This document shows, piece by piece, positions 10,308-23,665 of a stretch of 64,000 nt of DNA. The position numbers and the translations under genes were made by a program. The stretch is from Phoenix dactylifera (lineage: Eukaryota; Streptophyta; Magnoliopsida; Arecales; Arecaceae), in contig NC_052395.1 of assembly GCF_009389715.1 (NCBI RefSeq), forward strand, positions 18,635,528-18,699,527, written 5' to 3'. Position 1 is the first letter of the stretch. Each line of letters begins with the position of its first letter. The notes beneath the pieces are model-generated. The model was not told the DNA's origin. It saw only the letters and a program-made list of their open reading frames with translations, and did no database searches.

Positions 10308-10800
10308 CCGCCCGCCGGTGATGGTAATGCTTGAGTGGTATTTGTGATCAGAGATCATGGCTCCAAGCTGATTGCTGTGGGGTTGTCGTTCCTTCGAGGC
10401 TTCAGCATTTGGGGCAGAGCTTAGAGCAGCATGAGAGGAACTCTTCTATGCGAGATATGTGTTGAAGGTAGGTTGTATCATCCTTGAAAGGAACTCAGCC
10501 TCGTTGATTGAGCGCTTACGAAAAGAGGGATGGGAGGAGACAGAGCACTCGTTCCTAGGCGACACACGACGGATGCTGCGGGAGTGTCGTGCTATCCAGA
10601 TCAGGCATCTCCTTCAAGAGACAAATCAAACTGTTGATTGGGTCTCCTCATTCGCTACTTATCATTCTGGAGAATTTTTCTGGACCTAACAGTTCTCTAT
10701 TTCTTCTGTTTTGTGTAGCCTTTTTGCTAGTGATGTTGCTGATTGTGCTTATGCGAGGGCAGCGTAAGCATCCGATGAACCCAAAAAAAGTTATTTTTAT
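10308..10800 (+). pseudogene. LINE (L1-like) RNase H and 3' end fragment
   Basis: Conceptual translation across frames gives pieces typical of the C-terminal RNase H of plant L1-like ORF2: VIRDHGSKLIAVG, then LRECRAIQIRHLLQETNQTVDW and SFATYHSGEFFWT, then the closing SDVADCAYARAA. Stops and frame changes interrupt it. It is a 5'-truncated, decayed insertion. Confidence 0.6.
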
Positions 10801-12642
10801 AGAAGCATTTGTTGATATGGTAGATTTTTTTATTTAACCATATATATATATATATAAGTAATTAGGAATATTACGATGTTCATACAAATAAAAAAAATAG
10901 ATAGCATGTTACCTTTGTACAATATTTAGTGTACATTTATAAAAAAAAAGTCTTATAAACTTAAGTACATCTCAAATTATAATTGAACAAAGAATATAGG
11001 TGAAGAGTTGGGATAAACCCCAGCTCAAGTGAGATGGCCTGATCTCTTTTATAACTAAATTCATCTTGAGCTAGTTTATTGCACTTGGGTCGGCTCAAGT
11101 GGTTCAGTGTTCACACGGTAAAGGGATTTACATAAGCTTTTAAATGATAGGACTCGTACGTAGACGGCAACCCTTTTCTCTTTCTAATCATATCGTCTCG
11201 TCGTTTAGGTGGTCTTTTATTGAGAGAGCACGGGTCTCGGCCTTATCCTCTTTGGAGGTGGTGAGTCACTGCTGTGGCCAATGGACATGCGAGGGGTCTT
11301 TATCCTCTTGAAAAAGTATTCCGTATGCAACGCCGCATGGCCGGACATGTGGCCATTCAGTGTCGCTCATTTTATTAGCAGCCGATCAAGGTATGCACGT
11401 ATCTCGGTGCACCATGATAAAAATATCCTGTTGTGAATGGCAGCGTGCACGGCTGGCGCTTCTAGAATATTTATTCATATCCTTTGGAAAATTTGGTTTT
11501 GGATATTTAATTTATTTGGATATTATTTTTTTAAAAGAAAAGAGTTGATTCTGGAAAAAAAAACAAAGAGAGATAGTGAGAAAAAAAAAGAACATGAGGT
11601 TTCATATTACAAAATTATATATTTACCGTCTCCAATAGTAAAGTTGGTAGTTTTAATCAGACATCACTTTCTTGTCATTGCCAGTTGATGAAAAAGAGGG
11701 AAGTGCAAGCCAATCTTGTCTGGAGAAGAGACCAATAAGAGCAGCCTAGTGAGGACATATCATAAGTGGATACATGTCATAAGTGCTTTCTAGGTTTTTT
11801 TCTCTATTTTCAGTTCATATATAAAAAAGAATAATAAAATTTAGTTTAGTTGACAAAGATTTTTTTTTGATAGAATAGATAAATCATACATTTCTAGTAT
11901 AAGTATATCCAAAAAAAATAAAAAAAAATGATGTAAAAAAGATTGAATAGTCATGTAGCTATTCCAAATGATACCATCTGAGTATTGAGAACTACCCTAT
12001 TTGCCTCCCGGTGTACATGAAGGACTTGTAATGCACCGCAGTCCCTTGTGGTTATGTCATGTGAGGCAGCCCTATGTCATCAACTAAACTAAGATCCTAA
12101 ACTAAGAAAGCCAATCAGCTTATATCACAAAAGGAACTTTACTTTTATCAGATTTTATTAATACAAAGGAACGTCTGATCTCAGTATAACCACTATATGC
12201 CAAACATCAATTCTTTCATTAATCTGAATTTTGTGCAACACAAAATTTGTGTTATATATCAATTCTACTTTCATCAGGTTTTCCACTAGAAACTACAAGA
12301 AAGAATTAGTTTTGGAAGGTTTCCCTCCATCCAATTCCAGTCACCCTTCTTGTTTTCATTCAACATATATTTGTATCCCACTTACAATATCTAATTTGCA
12401 TAGAATTTAAAAAAGTAACTTCCATATGAGATTGCCAGGCAAATTTCAGCTCCTTCAGTTGATGCTTTCTCCTGTAATTTTATCATGGCTTGTAACTTCA
12501 ACATCGATGAAAGCATTCATAGCTTCTTCACCACCAACGTGCATCTCCATCTCATCATTCCCTTCGTCCTTTAGGGCTATCAGAACGAAGAACACAGCAA
12601 ACTTGGAGGGCAATGCTATTGTAGTCTGCTCACTTGATCACC
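10801..12642. other. Intergenic region
   Basis: AT-rich DNA with short TA runs (10841-10856). No ORF with recognisable family motifs. Confidence 0.4.
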
Positions 12643-12885
12643 TCAATTAGGACCCCAGCAGCTCAAATACATCACCATCCTTAGCGACTCCTCTGCAGCG
12701 ACATGCTTCGCATCATTAGGCCTAAAGTCGGTCTTCGGGTTATCGCGAGTGCTTGCGAGAAGTCTTGCTTCAGTTGCCGATGATCCAACCTTTGACAAAC
12801 TCCGTTTGAGAGCTGATGAGTAGGGTTTGGCTACTAGGGCAGCCCCTAGGCTAACAGCCATGCATGCCTTGTTGACAAGTTTCAT
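12643..12885 (-). CDS. Wound-induced polypeptide family protein (DUF3774), divergent member
   Basis: The frame encodes 80 residues from MKLVNKACMAVSLGAALV and ends ESLRMVMYLSCWGPN, the conserved DUF3774 tail. An in-frame ATG nine codons upstream (12912) is possible; the 12885 start is preferred because it places the hydrophobic VNKACMAVSLGAALVA segment at the N-terminus, as in relatives. The middle of the protein (residues 20-60) is poorly conserved and Ser/Lys-rich. A TATA box (CCCTATATAA on the minus strand, 12981-12990) lies about 100 bp upstream. It is the second of four family members in 26 kb and shares orientation with the copy at 9244-9480. Confidence 0.85.
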   Translation of the reverse strand: MKLVNKACMAVSLGAALVAKPYSSALKRSLSKVGSSATEARLLASTRDNPKTDFRPNDAKHVAAEESLRMVMYLSCWGPN

Positions 12886-12980
12886 TTTGCCAAAGAGGAG
12901 GAGGAAGAGCAAAGAGGTTGATTGCTTAGCTTACTTGAGGAAACTATTGTTGGGCGAATTTATTGAAGAAGTTGGAGAAG

Positions 12981-12990
12981 TTATATAGGG
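12981..12990 (-). promoter_or_regulatory. TATA box of the DUF3774 gene at 12643-12885
   Basis: Minus strand CCCTATATAA, about 97 bp upstream of the chosen start codon, a normal spacing for a short leader. Confidence 0.65.
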
Positions 12991-15009
12991 CTTTACTTGG
13001 CTAAGCTAGCTGATGGTTTTCTTTGTTAAAAAAACCATGAGCAAGAAGACCATTGGTTTCCTTAGAAAAGAGGAATGCCTGAGAGGCGGTAATTAAAGCT
13101 TGGATTATCCTGTTTGTGTGGCCCTATCTTTATCTCTGGAGTTATTTGTAACACTCTCGATTGCATTTGATAATTTGAGTAGAAAGGAATTGCAGATGGG
13201 CCTACGTCCATTGTCTTAACTATTTTGTTCTCCATTGTCGCCGTTCTCACGTTGACATGCTGTGGTCCCTTGTGTTGGGCCCACTAAAACGTCAGACTTC
13301 TTGTTGGAGATTGGCGATCTGGTGCAAATATGTTTTTAGGATTTTAAATCAAATCTAGCTCATTTACTTAATATATTTGGTTTTAGCTTTACCTTTTTTT
13401 TATTGGTTCAATAAGACTTCAAGTTTGAATGTAAGGGTCATTTTTCGATTAGTTTTATTATTTTTTTCTAAAATAATTAATTCATACAGTTTTAGTACGG
13501 ACACATCCAAAAAGATCATAAGACAATAAATTTTGGAGCGCTCTAGGTTAGTTCCTCTTTCCGACCCAAAAGGCATCTCTGGAGTGGTTGGCCACATAAG
13601 GCCATCCAGCCCGCAGCTCCATGGGTCTCTCTATGTCTTATTTCTTTATTGTGAGGAGAAATAACTACGCTCATCCCTACCTAATTGATGCTTGTGACAC
13701 CGGTGCCTACATAGTCGGTGTTTATTCTTATGAGCTTAATCATATGACCTAATTGCAAATAAATACTATGCCTAATTGTGATAATATGTAGCTGTAATAA
13801 TGGATGTCGTCATGTTTAGATACAGTATCCAGAAAGGGAGATGTGTTAAAGATTACTTATTGGATAGAGAGACAGGCCACAGATCTCTTCTACTTTTCAT
13901 GATGGAATAGATGATATCTCTTTGCTGTCCTCCATGATAATTAGAATAGAAAAGGCGCAAGATGGTCTACTGGAGGAGTATTATGCTTCACAGTTGCAGA
14001 GATGATACTATATATCTACTTTATTTAATTATGTGGTTCTAATATAATGTTTAACTACTTTGGAGATGCTTATCACGAGGTGGGGAAGTTGAATAGGATA
14101 TCGGCACAGTAGGTGGACAGATCATCAGAATCTTCCCTATAACTTTCTTCCAATCACTATAAAGATCATGAACAAAGTTGCCAAATCTTATGACTTGAAA
14201 TACAAAGTTTTTATATGTTACCCATATGCATGCAGAAAGAACGGTAGATTAATTTAATATTGCTCATGGTTACACTATATATAATTAACTTGATCTTTGT
14301 TTAAAGCCAAGTACTGTTCATTAAGTGGAGATCTTTCAGAATCACTGCATCAACAACATAACCTTCTTTGCGACGCCAAATAGAGATTCATGATAAAACA
14401 TTATATTTACCATAAGGTCTGATACAAAATTTCCCAAAATCGATCATATCGAGCATAATTTTTTCGGGTACAAATCTTGATCGTAGCTATAGTGTTGTCG
14501 GCCGAATAAAATCATCTACAGATTAAAGGTGATACCTCATCAGCTAGATAGTCGACAAACAATGTACATGCACACTGCCCATGGATTCCCGGCTATAGCA
14601 TCATCCTGCTGTCTTAGGAAGCCAATTGTTTGATGTCTGTGTGAAGTCATATCTACTGTTAGTTTGCTTGGCAGCGAGTTTGCACCCTGTACGCCCCTTG
14701 TTTTCTAGCCCTGGCCATCCAACCGGCGGGCACACGGACGGCCTCAGAGCCAGAAATGGAATTGAGGATGAACTCGTGCCGACTATCCAGTGGTCGGCAA
14801 CCAAGCTGCTTACCGCACGGACAATTCTGTGCGCTTCCATTACCGGTCTTTGTAGTCCGCAGGCGAGCGGAGTGGAGTCATGACACGAAGGAAAGAGATG
14901 CCGGGGAACGGCATTTGTCCGTTGGTGCGGTGCCGTCTAAATTTGAATTTTACCTCACGTGCCTGTGCTTTTGAACCATTGAATCATGATCTAGTCCGAG
15001 GTCTTTGTC
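12991..15009. other. Intergenic region
   Basis: Unique-looking AT-rich DNA. Short frames around 14600-14970 on both strands show no family motif. Nothing else supported. Confidence 0.4.
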
Positions 15010-15265
15010 CATCCGCCTAGGGAACGTCCGATGGTTACCATAGGAGTATATTGTCTTTCAGATTGGTCATGTGTTTCGGAAAACAAACAAAGCTGCTGAT
15101 TAGGTCATGTTCTTTGCTGCTCATCATTCTAGAGAGATTTTTTAGACTTACTGTATACAAATCCCTTCACCACTGTGGAATATTTTGTCCCTAGAGTCCG
15201 TAAGCAATGCTCACATGGGATTAGTGTGAGCGGCCTGTTTATCCCAAAAAAGTAAAATAAAATGA
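15010..15265 (+). pseudogene. LINE (L1-like) 3' end fragment
   Basis: Translation gives GHVFRKTNKAAD, a stop, then VMFFAAHHSREIF and NAHMGLV, the same RNase H tail seen at 10600-10800. It ends in an A-rich tail (CCCAAAAAAGTAAAATAAAA, 15243-15262). Truncated at the 5' end and broken by stops. Confidence 0.5.
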
Positions 15266-17542
15266 TTATAAAAAAAACTTCCTGGAGCAGCATGATAATT
15301 TGGATGGGTCACATGTTCTTGCGAACTTGAAAATAAACCGCCATTGTCCGATAGGGTGGTGAAACAAAGGTTGTACCTTCTTTTTTGCAATATCAACCGT
15401 TAGATCGTGCATCAAAAGCTGTGTAGATAGATGGAGGCTTGAGATTTGTGTAATGTGCGATCTGACGATTGATGTCGCGAGAAAAAGATCGATCGTTTCT
15501 TTCGCGGGAAAGATGAACCTGATCCCTGAAATGGAACCTTGCGATTTGCGCGATAGCCTTGTGATCTTGACCCATACAAGCCATTGGATGCTCATTATGC
15601 GGGTGGCTTGTTTGCAACCACATATTTCATGCTTTAACTAGGCATATGAAAGACATATGCTTCGATCTACTCTATGGACCCCTCTGTGGGATGTCCCTAC
15701 TGATTTTTTTAATATTTTATTTTCTAATTTTCATGATATTTATTCTAGACTGATTTAATGAATCAGATCTTTCAAAAAAAAAAACATTCTTCATGCATAT
15801 GCTTGGGCAGCTTGAGCCCTTGAAGGGCAATTCGGCATCACCACCCAGTCTTCGGTTCCAAATGCTTTGGCCAATATTTTGTCAAATGATGTGGATACTG
15901 TAATATATTGATAAGATTTATACCCAAGTCCTAATTTTATTAGGATTCTATTTACTTATTTCTTCTAGAATAGTTATTTTTATTGTTAATAGTTATCAAG
16001 TCGTGTTGGTTTTAAAATTTGAGTAAAAATGAAACATCGGCTGTTCGTTGCTCTATTCAATGAGGCTTTGGTATCTTCTGAGAAAAGAGAAAGAAAGAGA
16101 GAGTGAGAGTTGTCAGGCATGAGAGTGAGTCTTTGTAGTTTATTTTTTTTAATAAAAATATTTTCTTTATTCTAACCTTTTTTTTTTTTGATTAGTATTT
16201 GTTATAGATTTTGATCCAACATGGTCAATCTACTTTGTATAGTATGCCCCTCTACACATATTGTACATTACGATGTAAAAAGAGAAGGCATGGTCTCACC
16301 AGGTCTCTGAAATGACACTTTGTTGTCTTGGTCATGATAATAAATGGGGGTGTAACATATGTAGATCCTGCATGAATCCTAAGGAGCCAGATGCACAATG
16401 ATGCAGGGATACACAGCAGAGATCAATGCTTCAGAACCATCACCATTTGGAGTCAGTTGATCTTGTTGCCTGTTAAATATATCGAGCATAAATATATCCA
16501 GCGAATCAAAAAAAAAAAAAAAAAAAAAATCTAAGTTCTAAAGGATGGTTAACAGTCAACAGTCGAGGACCATAGCAGGGCACGTTCTCCTCTCGGAATA
16601 TATTATGAGATGTTCCAGAATGAAGCTGAACATCCGAGCAGTCGTTAGGGCAGCCTGTTGATCTAATCACCATTGGAGAATCACCTTCGAGCCAATTCAT
16701 CTTTCATGAAGATGTGCAGGGCCTAGGGTCCTCGCCACACTGGTTCCAGAGTCTCTCTCTCTCTCAAGTTTGTTTGCATAAGCTGTATATCGTGCAGGCA
16801 ATTCACAGGCATCATATTCATAACCCTGTTGACACAGAGAGGGACTGTATATATGCTAAAATTAAACTTCCACCTCAACATAAAGTGCACCAGTGTCAAG
16901 TGCCAATTAGGGTGTAGCATATACAACTGGAGTTGTTTAACATTAAAATGGCCTGTCTAGCTCGACCATATAAGTTTCACAAGTAGCTAAAGAATAGCAC
17001 AATCCTTCCATGACACCGTAAAAATCACATAGCATTGAAGTTTCAACGTGAAAATATGAAGACATTTCAGAAGAATGTTGCACCAGGTTTAGAGGTACAT
17101 GAGTGAAAATGATTACAACACCTGCCATTGGAAATCAGTCAACACCAAGCCTCCATGCAGAGCTCCCTTTCCACAAGAAGCATTACTTTCAATCTCCAAC
17201 ATCTAGTAATTTTACGATATTCGAAATCTCCTTCACAAGAATATAGAAACATGACGGCAAAATTTTGGGTGCCTCACAATATCTTTCACAACAAGTAGTT
17301 TATTTCAAAAGCAAATATCATTATACACATTTAGAAAACAGAGTTCAAAAGCACTACCGATATCAAAGGTTTGAGTAATTGAAGCATGTTATTCTATCAA
17401 GTTGAACCTTTAACATAAACAAACACCCAAGGAAACCTAAAAATTAACCAGGGTAGATAATGACAGTTCCTGTCTCCAAAACACATGATTCGGTGATCTC
17501 ATTAAAGAAAAAGAAGGGGTTACAATAACAGCAAACGGAACT
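15266..17542. other. Intergenic region and probable VAP4 3' UTR
   Basis: Contains a poly-A run (16508-16530) and, nearest the gene, the likely 3' untranslated region of the VAP4 gene. Short frames at 15200-15640 show no family motif. Confidence 0.4.
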
Positions 17543-20500
17543 TTACACTGAGTCAACCGCCTCAACCTGCTGACGAGCAAGGTATCGTTCCCTTCGTTCT
17601 TTCTAGAAAAAAGGTGAGAGGAGAAAGATAAGAATGATGGCAAATCAAGGAAACAAGCAGTCCTTAGCTTAATTGTTTAGGTAAAGGTGAATACCCATTC
17701 ATCTATAACAAGCCCTTCACCCACTATTTTGGGGCCAGTGTCTTCAGCAGGTTTCTTGCGCGTCTCAAGTGCCGCCTCAGCCTCAGCCAGTTGGTGCTTC
17801 AGCTTTTCCAATTGCTTCAGAATGCATCGACAATACATACGATCATTCAACATGTTTTGCATACAGAAAGCAATCTTAGGCATAAAAGAAGGTATGTGAT
17901 AGTCATTGTTGCTAAAGTGCTGGCTTACAGGGCAGGGGCGTTCTGGATCCAAGAATATAACCTTTAGAATCTGCTCCGCTGCAGCCTGATCTTTCAGCTC
18001 ATCAAACTGTCAAGGATATATGCTACGAACATTCAGAATTTTTTTTCCTCAAAACAAAAATTAATGAAGATATATTCATGAAACAAATAATAAAACACAA
18101 AGTGCTATCATATTGAAAAAAGGCACAAATGGTCTTAGGCCTGGCTCTAGAAAGGAATACAGATCACAAATATTTGTCAGATCATGAATCTCAAGAACAA
18201 CAATGTCGATCATCTAATAATCAATGGCCATCTTTAGTATTGTAGGCAAGGTATTTCCATGGATCATGGGAGGTATGTTTCTTTACAAGTAGGTTCCACC
18301 TACCCTTGACTGGTTCACAGCAAAAGCTCTAAGATCATCAGTTGGAAGGCTGATGCCAATTTGACAGTCAGCTGGAAAATTAAACTCAACTCTTTGCATC
18401 CTTCTTTGTCAAATTTGTGATCCACAGCCATTCCTATCTTAATGGGATAAAACCTAGTTGTGTTGATACGCACACACACACACACACAATTTCATATATA
18501 ACAGTGCTGACGCCATATTCATATATTCTGGATTGAATTACTCATCTAAAGTTACCTGGAGTACTTCTTTTATCGACTAGAGTTTCCTATATCCTAATGC
18601 ATAGTCAAAACACACCATCTCTATGTGTGGAACTTTTTACACCCAACAGAAAAACTCGAGAAATATTCATTTGCCATGAAAATTCACTTAATGTATAAAA
18701 AGCTTAAAATACGCATGATAGTAAAGAAAGACTCACCAGTTCTGGTACATATTCCATTGGTCCTTTTACCTTTAAGCTGACAATTTTAAACTTAACATTG
18801 CTTTTCTGATCTATGATTTTCTCATTGTTCTCTGGTTGCTCCACAAACTTGAAAACTAACAATGAAATTGATGACTTGAATGAGGAATCAACAGAATACT
18901 TCCACAAAATTATCCTCTATTTAAATAGAAAAGGAAAAATGAACCAAAACCAAATATCTAAACATGGTGATCATAGTACCAGTTGCTATGATACTCTCGC
19001 CCGGAGAAAGTATGGCCCCAGGAGGACGCATGAAACAGCTTTTTGGTGAAGTTGTTTGAAACTAAAACCACAACGCAAGTAACAATATTAGCTAATATAG
19101 AAAAGCAAGAGAATTGTGTCAAAATAGTAATAATAAATGTTCGATGATCAAGAGATTTATGAAAACCTGCTCTGTAGATGATTAGATAATTGTCGATCAA
19201 ACATGTAGATCATGTCAACAGCTACTTTTTGAATTCAACAGTCGCATAAAAACTGAAAGAGTACAGAAGGCAATACAAACCTTAAATGCTACATGAGACT
19301 TGCTGATGTTTTTTATCCTGACTGCACTTTTAGCCTGCTTACCAGGTTCATCTTCAATTGAAAAATTTAAAAAAGATAACAACAGTCAGTAAAGAAGAAC
19401 AACACCGCCTGATTCATGTCCTGAAAAGTAACCTCCCATGGAGTAAATCTAAAAGTAATTCATAATCTACATAAGAATCAAACACAAAACTAAGAAAATG
19501 AGGACGATGTTGACAGAGACGAAGAGAACAAATATAATTCATAATGGAGAAGCACTATCTTTTAAAAAAAAAAATCCACCAACATTTGATACTATTACGT
19601 TTGTCAGAAAAATGAACAAAAGAAAAGATATGATACCAGGAATTATTCTTAGAATTCAGAACGAATCATAATCTGAAAAAAAATGCAGAACGATCACTAA
19701 GGAAACAAAAGATCCGACCCCCACCACACACCGGGAAAAAAAGTTAACAAAATGCAGTAAAAGAGATCAAACGAAGCGAATCCATTGGAATACATCACCA
19801 CTAAAGCAAAATTATTTTAATGATTGCATGAACCCAGATCGACACATGCACATGTAACAGTTACCAAAAGTAATATCGCAAGAAACAATAAGCAGAAAAT
19901 AAGCATAAAAGAGCAACTCTCATTAATGCGTCTAAGGCTTCAACATAAAAAGGAAGCCTCTCATTACAAATTGAGAAAGAGACCAAGTTACCATACTCCC
20001 AACCCCAAGAGTCCATTGATCTAGAAGCTTTAGAGAAAGGTTCGCCCCTTCGCTAACCAAAATCAAAACTTTCCCTAATATTTCTAAAGAAATCGTAACA
20101 TGTTGTCGGATTAAAAGAGACGAAAAAATCCAAATCAAAATACCTTTTTTTTTGAGAAGCAAATTCCGAATTTGTTCATGAAAATAAGCTGGCAGATCGA
20201 ATCAAGATCTCATCTTTCCGACACCTCATCAAATGCAGTCCCAAGAAAAAGGAAAAAAATCCAAGAGTACGACCCCAAGAAACTCACAAGGGAAGTAGAG
20301 CTTGTTGGCCGGATCGAGGCGAAGCCGGCGGCGGCTGGGCAGAAGCGACCTCGCCACCGATGAAACCGATCCGCTGCCCGAGCTATGGTGGTGGCCGCCT
20401 GAGCTCTGGTGGTGGCCTCCCGAGCTCTGGTGGTGGCCGCCCGATCCGTCCACCTGGCTCGCCTGACCTTGACTCGGCCGGTGGTGACCCACCGACGACG

Positions 20501-20633
20501 ACGACGACGACGACGACGACGATCCCGCACCTCCGCCGCCGCCGCCGCCGCCGCTCTGCCAGAACGGCATCCGGCACAGGCTCCAGACCTTCCCATCCGA
20601 CGGCTCAGTTTTCTTGTCCGCTATCGCCATCAT
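17543..20633 (-). CDS. VAP4-2-like: Vesicle-associated protein 4-type (MSP domain), seven exons
   Basis: Exons in transcript order are 20288-20633, 19281-19351, 18980-19061, 18737-18855, 17929-18006, 17695-17814 and 17543-17602. Every junction has GT-AG ends and phase is kept, giving 291 residues. After a low-complexity Gly/Ser/His-rich N-terminus, the MSP immunoglobulin-like domain runs from about residue 105 to 230, with FQTTSPKSCFMRPPGAILSP holding the FFAT-binding surface. A Glu/Lys-rich coiled coil follows (QLEKLKHQLAEAEAALETRK), then GEGLVIDEWKERRERYLARQ and the end VDSV. There is no C-terminal membrane anchor, as in plant VAP4 members and unlike VAP27. VAPs act as ER-contact adaptors; the soluble VAP4 group is less studied. 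The start is the first of two tandem ATGs (20633, 20630). Confidence 0.92.
18473..18489. repeat. (CA)n microsatellite in a VAP4 intron
   Basis: A short perfect CA repeat lies in the intron between exons 4 and 5. Confidence 0.8.
20492..20522. repeat. Trinucleotide (GAC/GTC) repeat in VAP4 exon 1
   Basis: About ten GTC/TCG-type triplets on the coding strand encode a serine run in the disordered N-terminus. Length is likely polymorphic. Confidence 0.8.
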
Positions 20634-22519
20634 CGGAGACTCAGCGATCGGTTAAATCACTTCATACAAGAAAGGCGGAGCACCAGACCGCCTGTCGGGT
20701 AGCGTCACCGGAGGTGCACCCAAATAATGGATTGCTTCTTTCTTTCTCTCTCACTGGTATCTTCTTCCTATCTTCTTCCTCCTCGATTCCTCCGCGTCTT
20801 TAGAGGAAATGAACGACAGCTTGACTTTTTAGCTTTTTAGATCGCCGAGTCGCGGAAGAAGGCTTTTCCAAAAAGAAAGAAAACAGCGAGTGGACGATCG
20901 GATCTCAGACACCGATTCAACTGTTTCTAAGAGGCGGAACTGATGTCCGCGATCCGACCCCCGCGGGGAAATAGTATCCGGGTACACCGGATGTAATGCA
21001 GCAAGTTTATTTTTTTCTTTAGATTCGTTTAAGTCCGTTTGATCCAATGATCAGATGGCTCATAGTTTGACACCCGTGGCGAGGGGAGTAGGATTTTTTT
21101 ACCACTTCAATGGTAGCCGTGTCCAAAGAAAGAATTTAGCCGAGGCATGACGTTGACTTGGAAGTCAAACGAGTGAGGGCCATTGGATCTCCTCAGCGCA
21201 GCAGGGACGTGGACAGCGGACTGGAATATGTCAACGTGGTAGGCTTAGCCTGGTCTTAGGAAGGGGTTTCCAGGAAGGATATTTTTATTGCACCCCTCCT
21301 GTTATCCTATTATGTTTAGACAAATGGCTTACTCATTTTCCCCTTGCAAGACAAGTGATAAGAACAATATTGATCACCTTTTGCGCAACTATTCTTTTGC
21401 TACTTAAACCTGGAGTGGTATCAGCTTGAAGCTGGGATGATCCCACTGGCAACAAAGAATGACAGCAAGAATGGTATGGACGGACTGGAGAAATTTGAAT
21501 CATCTCAAAGCCTATTGAGCTGCATGGAATGCACCTGTCCTTGCTTTTGATTTGGTGTATTTGGCAGGAGAGACGCAGAAGAGTCTTCCTTGGGAAAGAA
21601 CCATGAAGCTTTCAAACTAGCTAAAGAAAGCTTCTAAGTTATTTAAATCATCGTAAGTGCCAGTCTTCAAAAAGCAGCTGCCTGGAATCTTGATGACCAT
21701 TCTTTGAATGTTTTTCTTTCCTTCTTTCTTTTGGCCTCAGTTTTGGAAACCTCCTTCTGGGTTCATAAAGAAATTTTATATTTCTTCATAGTCTTCATGA
21801 AGCTTGGTGGGAAGAGATCGAGACAGACAGAGAGAGAGCAAAGAGCAAAGCCCAATAGAATGCCTCAAGTTTTTGAACTCCAACTCTCCATGCTCGTTCA
21901 AACTAATAAATATCCTTATGTTAATTGTCCAAAAAATATAAGCAATAATTTGAGTTGACAATTTTCTAGGTGCTATTATCTATTAAATATTGTTTATTAT
22001 GGGTAAAAGCCCATGGCAATTATTTGGGTGAAAACAAGTCTCAAACCCAAATATTAACTCAGTCCATACCAATCTCACCAATTGCATTAGTTGGCAACCT
22101 GCAGCCACAAATGATTGCTACTGCCTGAAAAATAACAACGGTGACCATATTAATTTTATCTAAACAATCTACTAGGCAGCTAATAGCCATTAAAACACTA
22201 ATAATGATATATAAAAATCTCACAATTGCCATGCTTCCCATTTTGGTTTGTGCTTTTAGGTTTTCTTCTCTCCCCTCAAAAGACCAGGAGATAACTGAAC
22301 CAATAACGCATGTTAATTAACAAGAAAAAGTTGGTGTTGGGTGGAAACAAATGAGCAGGTAGTAGGACCAAAATGTAAAAAAGTTCGTTCAGATGATAAA
22401 TGGAGGAATGTAAGACCGAACCACTGGTCCGAGTCATGTCAATTCCCATTTGAGCCTGGTTTGGGAGTCAAATTGCTCGTTGTTTTAGATCAGCGTACTA
22501 TTTCCAGAACTCAAGCCGA
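20634..22519. other. Intergenic region with possible LINE trace
   Basis: Includes the VAP4 promoter side. Around 21540-21610 the plus strand reads LLLIWCIWQERRRRVFLG, reminiscent of the zinc-binding end of LINE ORF2, but the match is short and followed by stops. No gene supported. Confidence 0.3.
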
Positions 22520-23085
22520 CATGGCACGTGCACCACCTAGAAGAGCAGGGCTCGCCGTGGCATCGATCGGCGAGCTCGATCACACCACGTGGTCGTGCAG
22601 CATGCAAAGCCTGGCCTCAGTACCCACCACATCCTTGCAGTCATCCATCCTCTGATTTCTTTACCTTTGCTGAGATAATCCGATTGAGTTTTCGTCAGAA
22701 AGATACGAAAGAGAGCATTTTATAAGCCGAGTTAGGGTACAATTCTTTGCCTATTAATTAGTAAATAGTATCCTGTTTCTACTGTTAGATCCGGTCCTTT
22801 CTGGGTAGCGTTAGTCCTTGGACCTGTGCATGGCTGCATTCCTCGGTTTGTTGCAGGCAGCCTTCGACCATTCCTTGGAGTTGGAGAAAGGTTAGTAGAT
22901 TTCTCCCTTACTTTTTGAAATCGGCAGACTAACATATATGGATCATAATTAAATATCGATATTTTGATATTAAGGCAAGCAATTCTTTTTCTTTGAGAAG
23001 TACAATATTGCCTGTATTAGCAGCTTGTCCTTCCAAATTCCCTTGGAAGTTAGTCAACAAATTAAGAGGAGCATACATATGTACA
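22520..23085. repeat. Direct duplication, copy A
   Basis: Matches copy B (24098-24625) along its length with scattered substitutions and small indels. Shared landmarks include GTCGTGCAGCATGCAAAGCC, TTTCGTCAGAAAGA, GCCTATTAATTAGTAAATAG and CATATATGGATCATAATTAA. Confidence 0.85.
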
Positions 23086-23099
23086 TACATCACCAAAAA

Positions 23100-23665
23100 C
23101 AATCATACATTACCGACGCATCTTATTACCTATAGTGATATTTATCAGCATTGTTAGTTTTATTACCAATGCTTTGTAAAAAATTGCAAAAGTATTGGCA
23201 GTGTGAGCATTAAGAAAAAATATGTCGATACTTATTAGCGTTGTCTATTGTTAATAGCAACGCTTAATCACGTCGCCGGTTAACTACACTAATATTTTTT
23301 ATAACCACATTTTAAAGCATCGTTATAATTATTTTTTTTGAAAAAAATATTTAAAAAGATTTTAAAACTTTATATACATATATATGCTAAACATATACTC
23401 AACAAAAGTGGAATTATTATATAATCAAATAGATTATTTGAAATATTCATATTGTCAATTGTAATTACATTTATATTGTCAATTGACATTTACATTGTGC
23501 TTCGAAAAACACAAAAAATATACATATAAAACTCCTAAATAAATAATCTAAAGCTATCATGGGCCGATAGCATCATCATCATCATCTCTACGAGTACAAT
23601 CAGCATCATAAACCTACAAGAATAAGATGGAAACAGTAGAAGTTAAGAATATGAAAATCATTATG
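23100..23665. mobile_element. Possible CACTA-type terminal/subterminal remnant
   Basis: Repeated short motifs such as TTATTAGCGTTG and TAGCAACGCTTAA resemble subterminal repeats of plant CACTA elements. They lie next to a coiled-coil frame of the kind found with En/Spm-type transposases. No clean CACTA terminus or target duplication was found, so this is tentative. Confidence 0.3.

Noticed and set aside
12993-13025. Degenerate hypoxia element AAACCATCAGC upstream of the DUF3774 gene at 12885
   Set aside because: It departs from the consensus at required G/C positions; not strong enough to call.
20360-20803. Plus-strand frames of up to 147 codons across VAP4 exon 1
   Set aside because: They translate triplet repeats into Arg or Thr runs and oppose a complete, correctly spliced VAP4 gene.
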